Positions 6,988 through 14,389 of a stretch of 28,396 nt of DNA are shown piece by piece (the first letter of the stretch is position 1; each line of letters begins with the position of its first letter). The notes beneath the pieces are model-generated. The model made no database searches. It worked only from the letters and a program-made list of their open reading frames with translations, and was not told the origin of the DNA. Both the position numbers and the translations under genes were made by a program. The DNA is from an uncultured Coriobacteriaceae bacterium (GTDB lineage Bacteria; Actinomycetota; Coriobacteriia; Coriobacteriales; Atopobiaceae). The stretch is taken from contig UQWE01000006.1 in the NCBI GenBank assembly GCA_900544655.1, positions 1 through 28,396 on the forward strand. Reading direction: 5' to 3'.

Positions 6988-7009
6988 GGGCGGCAGCCCG
7001 TTGCCGCCC
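6988..7009 (+). other. Intercistronic hairpin between pit and its DUF47 partner
   Basis: GGGCGGCA (6988-6995) and TGCCGCCC (7002-7009) form a perfect 8-bp stem with a 6-nt loop. A second GC-rich stem can form at about 7030-7055. There is no T-tract, so RNA processing or partial termination is more likely than full termination. The 155-bp gap has no other recognisable element. Confidence 0.4.
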
Positions 7010-7129
7010 GTCGTCCCCTGCCGGCGGGCCCGGCGCTATTCCGCGGGCGCCGCGGCTTGCACATCAAGTACCGTCTCCGGCGTTGTCGCCGCTAGCTCAC
7101 CCCAACGTCCCCAATCGAGAGGAACCGAC

Positions 7130-7753
7130 ATGGCTCGTAAGAGCGACTCCTTCTACTTCGACAACTACAACTCCTGCGCTGACAACATCTGCAAGGCCGC
7201 GCACCTGCTCGAGGGCATCATGCGCGACTACAATCCCGCGGAGCTCGAGAAGCACATGGACGAGATGCACGAGATCGAGCAGTCCTCCGACGACCTTCGC
7301 CACGGCATGATGGACACCCTCCTCAAGGCCTTCATCACCCCGATCGAGCGCGAGGACCTCGCAAGGCTCAGCTCCAGCCTCGACGATGTCACGGACTACA
7401 TCGAGGGCGTCCTCCATCGCCTTTACTACGACAACATCCATGAGCTCACGCCCGGTGCGCTCGAGATGGTGACGATGCTCGTGAAGGCTGCCGAAGAGGT
7501 TCGCAACATGATTGCCGAGCTTCCCAACTTCAAGAAGCCGGAGTCCCTCCACGAGCACGTCGTCTCGATCAACACTCTCGAGTCCGTGGGCGACGAGATC
7601 TTTCTCCGCATCATGCGCGAGCTCCACACGACCGAGACCGACCCCCTCCGCGTCCTCGGCATGCGAGAGATCTACACCATCCTCGAGAGCTGCCTCGACG
7701 CGTGCGAGCGCGTCGCCGACGGCGTCGAGGGCATCATCATGCAGAACAACTAG
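7130..7753 (+). CDS. DUF47/PhoU-like adaptor of the PiT transporter
   Basis: This encodes 207 residues. The ATG at 7130 follows GAGAGGAA and gives MARKSDSFYFDNYNSC; a longer frame from 7001 runs through intergenic hairpins and is not used. The protein is all helical and charged, with the family's acidic repeats (EMHEIEQSSDDLRHGM near residue 45 and NTLESVGDEIF near residue 150) resembling the PhoU metal-cluster motifs E-x-x-x-D. DUF47 (TIGR00153) proteins are almost always next to pit genes and are thought to regulate phosphate import. Cytosolic; no membrane segment is present. Confidence 0.92.
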   Translation: MARKSDSFYFDNYNSCADNICKAAHLLEGIMRDYNPAELEKHMDEMHEIEQSSDDLRHGMMDTLLKAFITPIEREDLARLSSSLDDVTDYIEGVLHRLYYDNIHELTPGALEMVTMLVKAAEEVRNMIAELPNFKKPESLHEHVVSINTLESVGDEIFLRIMRELHTTETDPLRVLGMREIYTILESCLDACERVADGVEGIIMQNN

Positions 7754-7761
7754 GTGTTGCC

Positions 7762-8628
7762 TTGGTTCGCCTGTTCGCATCAGACCTTGACGGGACGCTG
7801 CTGGGCGCCACGCATTCCGTGACGCGCCCGGTGGCGGCCTCGATCCGCCGCGTGGTGGAAACCGGCGCGCGCTTCTCCATCGCCACGGGGCGGACGTTTC
7901 GCTCTCCCTCTGACTTTGGCTTTGGGGACCTCCCGTGTGACGTCGTCTGCGCGAACGGCTCGATCATCCTCTCGAGGGAGGGCGAGGTGCTGCGATTCGC
8001 CACGCTCGACCCGGCGTTTGTCGAGGAAGCGCTCGCGGCGTTTCCCGAGGCGCCGTTTCTGTGCATCGGTAGGCGCCACAGTTACGTCTGCACGTCTCGC
8101 CAGGCATATGACGCGGAGTACGTTGCCCATGGCCTCGTGACGCGTGCCAAGGATTACGTTCGCCTGCGCGCAATGCACGCGCCCGGAATGCGCGCGGCGG
8201 ACGAGATGCTCTATGATCAGACGCCCGCCACCATCCTCGAGAACGAGATCTGCAAGATCAACTGTCGCACGACGGACCCTGGCCTCATTCGCGAGCTCGA
8301 TGCCTTCTTTGCGGAACGCTCTGACAAGGTGGTCAACGCCCCCTTCAACCCCAGCATGTTCGAGGTTACGCGCGCAGACATCGACAAGGGCGAGGCGATC
8401 GCCTGGCTTGCGGCCAACTATGGCATCGGGGAGGCCGAGGTTGCCGTCTACGGAGACGGCGGCAACGACATCGCCATGCTCGAGAGGTTCGCGCCCTACG
8501 GGCACGCGTACGCGCCCTATGGCGCCTGCGATGACGCGAAGCGCGCTGCAAACGAGGTCATTGGTTCGAACGTCTTCTACGCCGTGCCGAGGCACATGGT
8601 GCGAACGCTTCGCGGCAGCGTGAGCTAG
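7762..8628 (+). CDS. Cof-type HAD-IIB phosphatase
   Basis: This encodes 288 residues from a TTG start at 7762, with an AGGTG Shine-Dalgarno that overlaps the stop of the preceding DUF47 gene. The N-terminus is LVRLFASDLDGTLLG, HAD motif I (Asp-x-Asp) at about residues 8-10. Motif II is the SIATGRTF serine/threonine region, a C2 cap follows, then a Lys in IDKGEAI and motif IV GDGGNDIAML. Cof proteins hydrolyse sugar phosphates, pyridoxal phosphate or flavin phosphates; specificity is unknown here. The close spacing suggests cotranscription with pit and DUF47. Confidence 0.9.
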   Translation: MVRLFASDLDGTLLGATHSVTRPVAASIRRVVETGARFSIATGRTFRSPSDFGFGDLPCDVVCANGSIILSREGEVLRFATLDPAFVEEALAAFPEAPFLCIGRRHSYVCTSRQAYDAEYVAHGLVTRAKDYVRLRAMHAPGMRAADEMLYDQTPATILENEICKINCRTTDPGLIRELDAFFAERSDKVVNAPFNPSMFEVTRADIDKGEAIAWLAANYGIGEAEVAVYGDGGNDIAMLERFAPYGHAYAPYGACDDAKRAANEVIGSNVFYAVPRHMVRTLRGSVS

Positions 8629-8663
8629 GTCGCGCGCACACTCGGGTACCTTGTGTAGAGATG

Positions 8664-8691
8664 TTGAGCGATAAACAAGCTCTGCTATGAT
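8664..8691 (+). promoter_or_regulatory. Promoter of the MarR regulator gene
   Basis: TTGAGC (8664-8669) and TATGAT (8686-8691) are separated by 16 bp, about 30 bp before the marR start codon. Both hexamers match sigma-A consensus at four or more positions. Confidence 0.6.
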
Positions 8692-8721
8692 GCTCGAGAC
8701 GGATCAGAGAGAGGAAGGCCG

Positions 8722-9186
8722 ATGGCCGAGAATAACACGGATGGCGAGCGCTTCCAGGAGTTCGTTCGCCTTATCTCCTCGACGGAGAAGGAGATTCGGC
8801 GCATCCGTGCGGTGGAGTGCGAGCGCCTGGGGCTTCGTGGCGCGGACCTCATGTGTCTTTACTACCTCGGTCGTTCCTCCACGGGCATGACGGCGGTAGA
8901 GCTCGCCCGCACGGCGGGCGTCACTCGCGCCGCCGTGTGCCGTACGATCGCGAGTCTCGGCGAGGCCAAGCTCGTCGAGGTCAAGGATGACCCGGAGTCG
9001 ACCACGCGCCGCTATCGTGCCGAGGTCTGCCTCACGCAGGCTGGCCGAGAGGTCATGGGCCGCGTCGACCAGGCTATTTCGCGCGTCATGTCGAGGGTTG
9101 ACTCGGCGCTCGACGGGCGCTCGCGCGTTCGCCTGTATGACTCCCTCGAATCCGTCCTTGAGTGTCTGCGCGGCATCGGCCGTTAG
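8722..9186 (+). CDS. MarR family transcriptional regulator
   Basis: This encodes 154 residues, typical for MarR. AGAGGAAGG precedes the ATG. The centre carries the winged helix-turn-helix: ADLMCLYYLG, then MTAVELARTAGVTRAAVCRTIASL as the HTH (about 55-80), and the wing at KDDPESTTRRYRAEVCLTQAGREV. Flanking helices would form the dimerisation region. Such proteins are usually dimeric repressors released by small aromatic or lipid ligands. The likely regulated neighbour is the degV gene 95 bp downstream, since some MarR-like proteins (FabT) act in fatty-acid metabolism, but that link is inference. Confidence 0.9.
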   Translation: MAENNTDGERFQEFVRLISSTEKEIRRIRAVECERLGLRGADLMCLYYLGRSSTGMTAVELARTAGVTRAAVCRTIASLGEAKLVEVKDDPESTTRRYRAEVCLTQAGREVMGRVDQAISRVMSRVDSALDGRSRVRLYDSLESVLECLRGIGR

Positions 9187-9281
9187 CGCTCAGGCGTCCA
9201 TCGAAGTGCGGCGACGGGTTACGGGCCTCGTATATTGCGAGCCTTACCTTCGCGCGCGCGTGATAAGGAAGAGGATTCGCC

Positions 9282-10151
9282 ATGGCCGTTCGCATCATCA
9301 CGGACTCCGCGTCCGACATAACCCCGGAAGACATCGAAGCCGCCGGAAGCCCAGCGCTCACGGTTCTGCCTCTGAGCGTCACCTTTGGCTCGGATACCTA
9401 TGCCGACAGCGTCGACCTCACGCACCGGCGCTTCTACGAGCTCCTCGTCGAGTGCGATGATCTGCCGAAGACCGGTCAGGTGAACCCGTATGCCTTCGAG
9501 GGCGCCATCCGCGAGGCGCGCGAGGCGGGGGAGGAGTCCGTTGTTATCACGGTCTCCGGAAAGCTCTCCGGCACGTATGAGAGTGCCGTTTCCGCGGCGT
9601 CTGCCTTTGATAGCGGCGTCTACGTCGTTGACAGCCGTAACGTTTGCGTGGGCGAGCGCGTCCTCGTCGACTATGCCCTGCGTCTCGTGGGGGAGGGCCT
9701 CCCCGCGACGGACATCGCTGCCGCCCTCGAGCAGGTGCGCGACGACATCCTCGTCGTGGGTCTGCTCGACACACTCGAGTACCTCCGCCGCGGTGGTCGC
9801 GTGCCTGCCGCTGCCGCTACCGTGGGCCAGCTGCTCTCTATCAAGCCGGTCATCTCCGTCGAGGATGGCGAAGTCGTTGTGCTGGGCAAGGCGCGAGGCT
9901 CCAAGAACGGGCGCAACCTCCTGACCCAGCAGATCGAGAAGTCCGGCGGTGTCGACTTCTCCATGCCGATCGCGCTTGGCTACGCCGGTCTCGACGACGG
10001 CCTGCTCAGGAAGTACATCGAGGACTCCCGTGCCATCTGGGAGGGTAACATGCACGTCGATGCCCTGCCCGTCCACTCCGTGGGAGCGACGATTGGCACC
10101 CACGTTGGCCCCGGTGCGATCGCGTTGGCGTTCTTCAAGAAGAGCGCTTAG
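9282..10151 (+). CDS. DegV family protein (fatty-acid binding, FakB-like)
   Basis: This encodes 289 residues, the normal DegV length. AAGGAAGAGG lies before the ATG. The N-terminus RIITDSASDITPE is the family hallmark; KTGQVNP (about 66-72), the TVSGKLSGTYESA loop (about 87-99) and LEYLRRGGRV (about 166-175) follow. DegV/FakB proteins bind a fatty acid in a buried cavity and present it to the kinase FakA so that exogenous fatty acids are phosphorylated and enter phospholipids. No fakA is seen in the window. A TATATT -10-like hexamer at 9231-9236 may serve as its promoter. Confidence 0.93.
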   Translation: MAVRIITDSASDITPEDIEAAGSPALTVLPLSVTFGSDTYADSVDLTHRRFYELLVECDDLPKTGQVNPYAFEGAIREAREAGEESVVITVSGKLSGTYESAVSAASAFDSGVYVVDSRNVCVGERVLVDYALRLVGEGLPATDIAAALEQVRDDILVVGLLDTLEYLRRGGRVPAAAATVGQLLSIKPVISVEDGEVVVLGKARGSKNGRNLLTQQIEKSGGVDFSMPIALGYAGLDDGLLRKYIEDSRAIWEGNMHVDALPVHSVGATIGTHVGPGAIALAFFKKSA

Positions 10152-10250
10152 GCCTGCGCCCAGGCGTTCGTCGTCGCCTCCCCCCCAGGGAGTGACTCGC
10201 GAGGGCGGTCATTTGCGAGGTTGCCCTGCGTTCGTTCGGGTACACTTATC

Positions 10251-10270
10251 TTCGCAACAATTTCGCAACA
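10251..10270. repeat. Phased direct repeat upstream of the LURP-one-like gene
   Basis: TTCGCAACA occurs at 10251-10259 and 10262-10270, 11 bp apart, about one helical turn. An inverted half-copy TTGCGA lies at about 10213-10218. It sits 70-90 bp upstream of the next start codon and could be a regulator site. Confidence 0.3.
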
Positions 10271-10339
10271 GAGAACCCCGCCACGCAACGTGCGCCGCCG
10301 AGGCTGCGCGGGCGCCGAGTGCAGGCCAGGAGGGCACGC

Positions 10340-11209
10340 ATGGCGAATAATAAGTACGACATCAGGACTCAAGACTATAAGACCCAGCGCACGATGGCGA
10401 AGACGTTCGCCTACATGCTCATTGGCTGGGGCACCCTCCTGCTCATTACCGGCTGCCTCTACGCGTACGACGCGATTGCGACCCCAGGTTCAGGCAGCTC
10501 CAATATGGCTGGCATCATCGGTGCTTCCTTCGCCCTCATCGGCATCGTGCTTATTGTCCTTGGCGTGCGCAACATCGTCGCGACCAAGGCCAAGAACAAG
10601 GAGGGCGAGAAGTCTGAGCCCCAAGCCTTCGCCGCCGTTACCGGCGCCGTTCGCAAGCTGCACTTCCAGGGCGCCGCTGCCGACGTCTTCGATTCCGAGA
10701 TGAACATCGTTGACGGGTCTGGCGGCGCCGTGTTCGAGATTAGCGGTAGGACGGGTGTCTTCGGGCCCAAGGCCGAGATTCGCGCGGTGGGCGGCTCCGT
10801 CCTCGGCTCGGTTCGCGGCCAGGTCATCTCGACCAGCCATGTCTATGACATCAAGCTAGCTAATGGGCGCTCTGTCCGCCTTGTTCGCGATCTGCTGAAG
10901 ACTCCCCGCACCATCGCGGTCGGTGAGACGGGTTGGAAGATCAAGGGCGATGATCTTCTCAACTTTGACTTCAAGCTTCGTGACTCTAAGGGCACGCTCG
11001 CTCTGTCTGGCTGCCGCCGTACCGATTCCCACAACATTGAGATTAGCGATATCGCCCATGATGACCTCTGTGTTGCCATCGCTGTCGTGATGCTCCACAT
11101 CAGTCAGCAGCACCACATCGAGGTGCTCGAAAGCGAGCGCGTCGCTAACGAGAACCCGATGGGCCCGTCGATTCTCGACGAGCTGATTGGCGGCAACAAC
11201 AGGAGCTAA
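10340..11209 (+). CDS. Membrane protein with C-terminal LURP-one-related-like domain
   Basis: This encodes 289 residues. The ATG at 10340 is chosen over 10319 because AGGAGG lies 6 bp upstream. Two transmembrane helices are visible, about 23-46 and 56-81, then a charged linker. From about residue 100 a soluble beta-rich domain begins with VFEISGRTGVFGPKAEI and continues with VGGSVLGSVRG, WKIKGDDLLNFDFKLRD and a final hydrophobic helix CVAIAVVMLHI. This order (strand-rich repeats with IrDsxG-like turns, then a long terminal helix) resembles the LURP-one/scramblase/Tubby fold seen in bacterial YxjI proteins. The assignment rests on pattern only. Function is unknown; a membrane- or lipid-associated role is plausible. 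It is a single gene, ended by the terminator at 11350. Confidence 0.6.
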   Translation: MANNKYDIRTQDYKTQRTMAKTFAYMLIGWGTLLLITGCLYAYDAIATPGSGSSNMAGIIGASFALIGIVLIVLGVRNIVATKAKNKEGEKSEPQAFAAVTGAVRKLHFQGAAADVFDSEMNIVDGSGGAVFEISGRTGVFGPKAEIRAVGGSVLGSVRGQVISTSHVYDIKLANGRSVRLVRDLLKTPRTIAVGETGWKIKGDDLLNFDFKLRDSKGTLALSGCRRTDSHNIEISDIAHDDLCVAIAVVMLHISQQHHIEVLESERVANENPMGPSILDELIGGNNRS

Positions 11210-11227
11210 GTGCCTGTGGCTTGCACG

Positions 11228-11336
11228 TTCTGGCCGACGCGGTTCGACTAATGCGAGCGCCCGCTTCTGAGCCGGCGAGGTTCGGCTAGCACGAACGCTT
11301 GCGAGCGGACGCTTCTGAACCGACGCGGTTCGGCTA
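11228..11336. repeat. Three imperfect copies of a 24-bp palindromic repeat
   Basis: Related units lie at 11228-11250, 11265-11288 and 11313-11336. Each has the core CCGRCGMGGTTCGRCTA, and the third contains the palindrome AACCG-ACG-CGGTT. The spacers also share TGCGAGCG..CGC, but the second spacer is 10 bp longer. The array sits just downstream of the LURP-one-like gene and resembles a REP-type extragenic element. Confidence 0.6.
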
Positions 11337-11349
11337 TCGCGACGACTTG

Positions 11350-11383
11350 GGAGGGCCCGGCGTATGTCCGGGCCCTCCGTTTC
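11350..11383 (+). terminator. Strong hairpin, probable terminator
   Basis: GGAGGGCCCGG (11350-11360) pairs perfectly with CCGGGCCCTCC (11368-11378) around a 7-nt loop, followed by GTTTC. The T-tract is short, but the 11-bp GC-rich stem and its position after the LURP-one-like gene support termination. Confidence 0.6.
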
Positions 11384-11433
11384 GTGCGAATCATGCCTCG
11401 CTGCCTTGTTTTTGCCGTTGGATTGATACGGAG

Positions 11434-11452
11434 AAGGGACGGAAAGTCCCTT
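11434..11452. repeat. Small hairpin beside the 125-bp inverted repeat
   Basis: AAGGGAC (11434-11440) and GTCCCTT (11446-11452) pair perfectly around GGAAA. It lies 5 bp before the larger inverted repeat and may belong to the same structured element. Confidence 0.5.
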
Positions 11453-11457
11453 AAATG

Positions 11458-11582
11458 CGAAAGTGAGCAGCCAAATGGCGTCCGTGCGAGTAGACGGTCG
11501 ATTTGCGTTTGTAAACCAGCAGGTAAATCGATTGACGTTCTATCGGCTACTTTGGCAGGTTTGATTTGGCTGCTCACTTTCG
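11458..11582. repeat. 125-bp inverted-repeat element with perfect 19-bp arms
   Basis: CGAAAGTGAGCAGCCAAAT at 11458-11476 is the exact reverse complement of 11564-11582. Inside, after 12-nt unpaired segments on both sides, AGTAG again pairs with CTACT, and TCGATTT pairs with AAATCGA nearer the centre. The interior is markedly more AT-rich than the genome. The element could be a MITE-like or other repeated palindromic element, or a structured RNA. Overlapping short open frames show no recognisable protein. Confidence 0.65.
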
Positions 11583-11601
11583 GTATCCCCTTATTTCTCG
11601 G

Positions 11602-11694
11602 CGTATGCTTGAACGAATTAACGCGCGTTAATTGAGGGGGTTGCGGCACGAGGCTGTATCCCAGCTCGTATCCTTAAGCGAATTGACGCGCATT
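11602..11694. promoter_or_regulatory. Two degenerate 28-bp repeats upstream of crcB, one with a perfect 18-bp palindrome
   Basis: The segments 11602-11629 and 11667-11694 match at 23 of 28 positions and are exactly 65 bp apart, about six helical turns. The first extends into the perfect palindrome AATTAACGCGCGTTAATT (11616-11633). The second ends 15 bp before the crcB start codon. This layout suggests paired operators for a dimeric regulator controlling crcB. No fluoride riboswitch is recognisable. Confidence 0.45.
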
Positions 11695-11709
11695 GTGGAA
11701 GGACCGATC

Positions 11710-12096
11710 ATGTTTGATGCTCTTGCGGTGTTCGTTGGCGGTGGCGTTGGGTCTGTCGCGCGGTGGCTCATCTCGCTCGTGCCATTTGGGTCCACCGCGG
11801 ATGCGGGTTTTCCCGTTGCCACCTTCATCACGAACGTGATTGGAGCCTTTTGCATCGGCTTTATCGTTGGCCTCGCCGTTCCCGCCTCGCTGCCTCCCAG
11901 GACGACGCTTCTGCTCAAGACCGGATTCTGTGGCGGGTTCACGACCTTCTCCACCTTCGCCCTTGAGGCGTCGGGGCTCTTCGAACGTGGCAACTGGTTT
12001 GTCGGCGGGGGATACGTGCTGCTCAGCCTCGTGCTTGGCGTCTTGGCCTGCCTTGCTGGTCAGCTCGTTGCCGGTGAACTGTGCCCGCGTGTTTAG
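11710..12096 (+). CDS. crcB: Fluoride efflux channel CrcB/Fluc
   Basis: This encodes 128 residues, normal for the family. The start at 11710 has GGAAGGA upstream and gives MFDALAVFVGGGVGSVARW; a longer frame from 11632 runs into the repeat region. Four hydrophobic helices are visible. Conserved motifs are GGGVGSVARW (about 9-18), ATFITNVIGAFCIGF (about 37-51) and GFCGGFTTFSTF (about 76-87), which holds the Phe-box and Na+-site residues. Fluc proteins are dual-topology dimers that export F-. Many actinobacteria carry two adjacent crcB genes; only one is present here, which suggests a self-assembling homodimer or a second gene elsewhere. Confidence 0.93.
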   Translation: MFDALAVFVGGGVGSVARWLISLVPFGSTADAGFPVATFITNVIGAFCIGFIVGLAVPASLPPRTTLLLKTGFCGGFTTFSTFALEASGLFERGNWFVGGGYVLLSLVLGVLACLAGQLVAGELCPRV

Positions 12097-12199
12097 GGGA
12101 TATCGATTTGGCAGCTTGGGTATAGGTTTTCTGTATCGCGTGCTGCCGGGTCGCTATCGCGCGGTCCTCGAGCTCCTCGGCTGATCGAAGGTGCGTGTT

Positions 12200-12940
12200 G
12201 TGGCTATCATCCTCATAGCTGTTGGTGCCGCCAGCGTCGCCTATGGTGCCGCGATGGGCGTCTTGTATCCCGCTCGCGGATTCTTCCTTGTGTGGATAGT
12301 CGTGGGCGCGGCGCTTCTTGCTGCAGGCTGGGCGCATCGAACAGGTGCCTGGCAAGCGCTCCCCGTATGGACCCGCCGGATTGCCGTTGCCGTGATGGTG
12401 CTGGTTGCGTGCGGTGTCTTCGCAGGTTGCGCGCTCATCATGAGCGCGGCTGTTTCGACTCCGCCGTTGAACCTAGACCACATCGTCGTCCTCGGGGCGA
12501 ATCTCAACGCGGATGGCTCTCCCAAGGAGACGCTTCGCTATCGCTTGGATGAGGCTGCGGCTTATCTGGAGCGGAATCCGGAGACCACATGCATCGTTTC
12601 CGGCGGCCAGGGTCCTGACGAACCATGCAGCGAGGCGGAGGCGATGGCCCGCTACCTTGAGGCCGCTGACGTAGATGCTTCGCGCATCATCCTCGAGGAC
12701 CGTTCGACCACCACGGCCGAGAACCTGAGCTTTTCCGCGGCGTTCCTCGATTCCCCGGACGCCTCCGTGGGCGTCGTCACGAATGACTTCCACGTGCTGC
12801 GCGCCACCCGCATCGCGCGTCGCCAGGGGCTGAGCAACGTCTATGGCATCTCAGCACCCACAAACCCGCTCTACCTGCCGCAAGCGTGCGTCCGCGAGTG
12901 CGTGGCGCTCGCGAAGGACGCCATGCTCGGAAATCTCTAG
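12200..12940 (+). CDS. DUF218/YdcF-like membrane protein (SanA/ElyC-type)
   Basis: This encodes 246 residues from GTG 12200, which has GAAGGTG 6 bp upstream; GTG 12191 would add three residues but lacks a Shine-Dalgarno. Three hydrophobic helices occupy about the first 90 residues. The DUF218 domain follows: DHIVVLGANLNADGSPKETLRYRLDEA (about 94-120), IVSGGQGPDEPCSEAEAMARYL and ILEDRSTTTAENLSFS, then VVTNDFHVLRATRIARRQG. Relatives such as ElyC and SanA affect envelope synthesis or permeability; the enzymatic activity is not established. The topology places the domain outside the membrane, if the last helix is an anchor. Confidence 0.85.
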   Translation: MAIILIAVGAASVAYGAAMGVLYPARGFFLVWIVVGAALLAAGWAHRTGAWQALPVWTRRIAVAVMVLVACGVFAGCALIMSAAVSTPPLNLDHIVVLGANLNADGSPKETLRYRLDEAAAYLERNPETTCIVSGGQGPDEPCSEAEAMARYLEAADVDASRIILEDRSTTTAENLSFSAAFLDSPDASVGVVTNDFHVLRATRIARRQGLSNVYGISAPTNPLYLPQACVRECVALAKDAMLGNL

Positions 12941-12952
12941 TCGGAGGTTGTC

Positions 12953-13786
12953 ATGATCAACAAGCACCTGACCGAGGGCGCCAAGCTCGACGTTACCTCT
13001 GGCCCGCATGGGCCTGCTGCCGCGCCGCTCGACGCACCTCGCCCCTCAGACGAGCCCTTTGACGTCACGTATCACAAGGGCCCGGTCATCCTCCGAGGGG
13101 ACCTCATCCCCGAGAAAAGCACGACGGAGGAGCTCCTCAACTCCGGGGATTCGACCGAGTGGCTCCACATGGATCCCTGGCGCGTCCTTCGCATCCAGTC
13201 CGAGTTCGTCGATGGCTTTGGCGCTCTCGCCGACCTCGGTCCCGCCATCTCCTGCTTTGGCTCGGCCCGCACCAAGCGCGATGACCCGATGTATGCCGCG
13301 GCGCGCCGTGCGGGAAGGCTCCTAGCCCAGCGTGGCTTCGCCGTCATCACGGGTGGCGGCCCCGGCATCATGGAGGCGGCGAACAGGGGAGCGGCGAGCG
13401 CGCGTGGCAAGTCTGTCGGCCTCGGCATCGAGCTGCCACATGAGGAGGGCATGAACCGTTGGGTCAACCTCGGCATGACGTTCAGGTACTTCTTCGTGCG
13501 CAAGACGATGTTCGTCAAGTATTCGAGCGGTGCGATCGTGTTTCCGGGTGGGTTCGGCACGCTCGACGAGGGCTTCGAGCTGCTCACCCTCATCCAGACG
13601 CACAAGATCAAGAGCATGCCGGTCGTCATGTTTGACTCGGAGTACTGGCACGGCCTCTTCGATTGGATCGAAGGCCCCGTGATGGACGCGGGAATGATCT
13701 CTCCGCTCGACCCTGAGCTCGTGAAGGTCACGGATGACGTGGACGAGGCGGTCGAAATCGTTACGTGCGGTCGCTCGCTCGTGTAA
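12953..13786 (+). CDS. LOG family protein (TIGR00730-like nucleotide phosphoribohydrolase)
   Basis: This encodes 277 residues, starting 12 bp after the DUF218 gene with TCGGAGG before the ATG, so probably cotranscribed. The first 85 residues are an extension not needed for catalysis. The Rossmann core has ISCFGSARTKRDDPMY (about 99-114), VITGGGPGIMEAANRGA (about 131-147) and the signature VFPGGFGTLDEGFE (about 197-210). These are the LOG substrate-binding Arg and PGGxGTxxE motifs, which cleave the N-glycosidic bond of nucleoside 5'-monophosphates. Its cellular role in bacteria of this type is not clear. Cytosolic. Confidence 0.9.
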   Translation: MINKHLTEGAKLDVTSGPHGPAAAPLDAPRPSDEPFDVTYHKGPVILRGDLIPEKSTTEELLNSGDSTEWLHMDPWRVLRIQSEFVDGFGALADLGPAISCFGSARTKRDDPMYAAARRAGRLLAQRGFAVITGGGPGIMEAANRGAASARGKSVGLGIELPHEEGMNRWVNLGMTFRYFFVRKTMFVKYSSGAIVFPGGFGTLDEGFELLTLIQTHKIKSMPVVMFDSEYWHGLFDWIEGPVMDAGMISPLDPELVKVTDDVDEAVEIVTCGRSLV

Positions 13787-13880
13787 GCTGTGTCACTGAA
13801 GCGTAGGATTATCGCCGGAACGCCGGAACGGTAACGCCGGGTTGTCGTCCGCAGCGGGCGACGTGGGAAAGGACAATCAC

Positions 13881-14372
13881 ATGGAGCGCATCGCGAGCTT
13901 CTCCGTCAACCACCTTCTGCTCGAGCCGGGCATCTATGTGAGCCGCATTGACCGTGACCCCGCGAGCGGCATGGCGGTAACCACGTTCGACCTGCGCCTC
14001 ACCGCCCCCAATGACGAGCCCGTCATGAACACGGCGGAGTGCCACACCATCGAGCACCTGGGCGCGACCTTCCTGCGCAACCATGCTGAGTGGGCCCCGC
14101 GCGTCGTCTACTTTGGCCCTATGGGCTGCCGCACGGGCTTCTACCTCGTGGTCTTTGGCGAGGTCTCCTCCGAGGAGATTCTGCCGCTCGTCCGCGAGAT
14201 GTTCGAGTTCGTCCGCGATTTCGAGGGCGAGATTCCGGGTGCCAGGCCTGAGGAGTGCGGCAACTACCTCGACCAGAATCTCGGCATGGCCAAGTGGCTC
14301 GCCGCGCGCTACCTCGAGCGCGACCTCGACGGCATTGACGAGGCACACCTCAACTACCCCACGGGCGAGTAG
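13881..14372 (+). CDS. luxS: S-ribosylhomocysteine lyase LuxS
   Basis: This encodes 163 residues. The start at 13881 is preceded by AAAGGA and gives MERIASFSVNHLLL, matching the LuxS N-terminus. Zinc ligands are His55 and His59 in ECHTIEHL and Cys126 in EECGNYLDQN; Glu58 is the catalytic base, and Cys83 in GPMGCRTGFY is the catalytic Cys. It splits S-ribosylhomocysteine into homocysteine and DPD, the precursor of autoinducer-2, in the activated methyl cycle. No mtnN/pfs or methionine gene adjoins it. The roughly 95-bp gap upstream has no obvious SAM riboswitch. Confidence 0.96.
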   Translation: MERIASFSVNHLLLEPGIYVSRIDRDPASGMAVTTFDLRLTAPNDEPVMNTAECHTIEHLGATFLRNHAEWAPRVVYFGPMGCRTGFYLVVFGEVSSEEILPLVREMFEFVRDFEGEIPGARPEECGNYLDQNLGMAKWLAARYLERDLDGIDEAHLNYPTGE

Positions 14373-14389
14373 GCTGGCCCCAAGCTAGC

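Noticed and set aside
11248..11649. 133-residue minus frame and 83-residue plus frame in the repeat region
   Set aside because: They run through palindromes and repeats, lack Shine-Dalgarno support and resemble no protein; the AEPRR repeats in one are the DNA repeat translated.
11583..11709. Fluoride riboswitch upstream of crcB
   Set aside because: The GGNGAUG and GCUGAUG..CUCC signatures of the crcB motif could not be found by eye.
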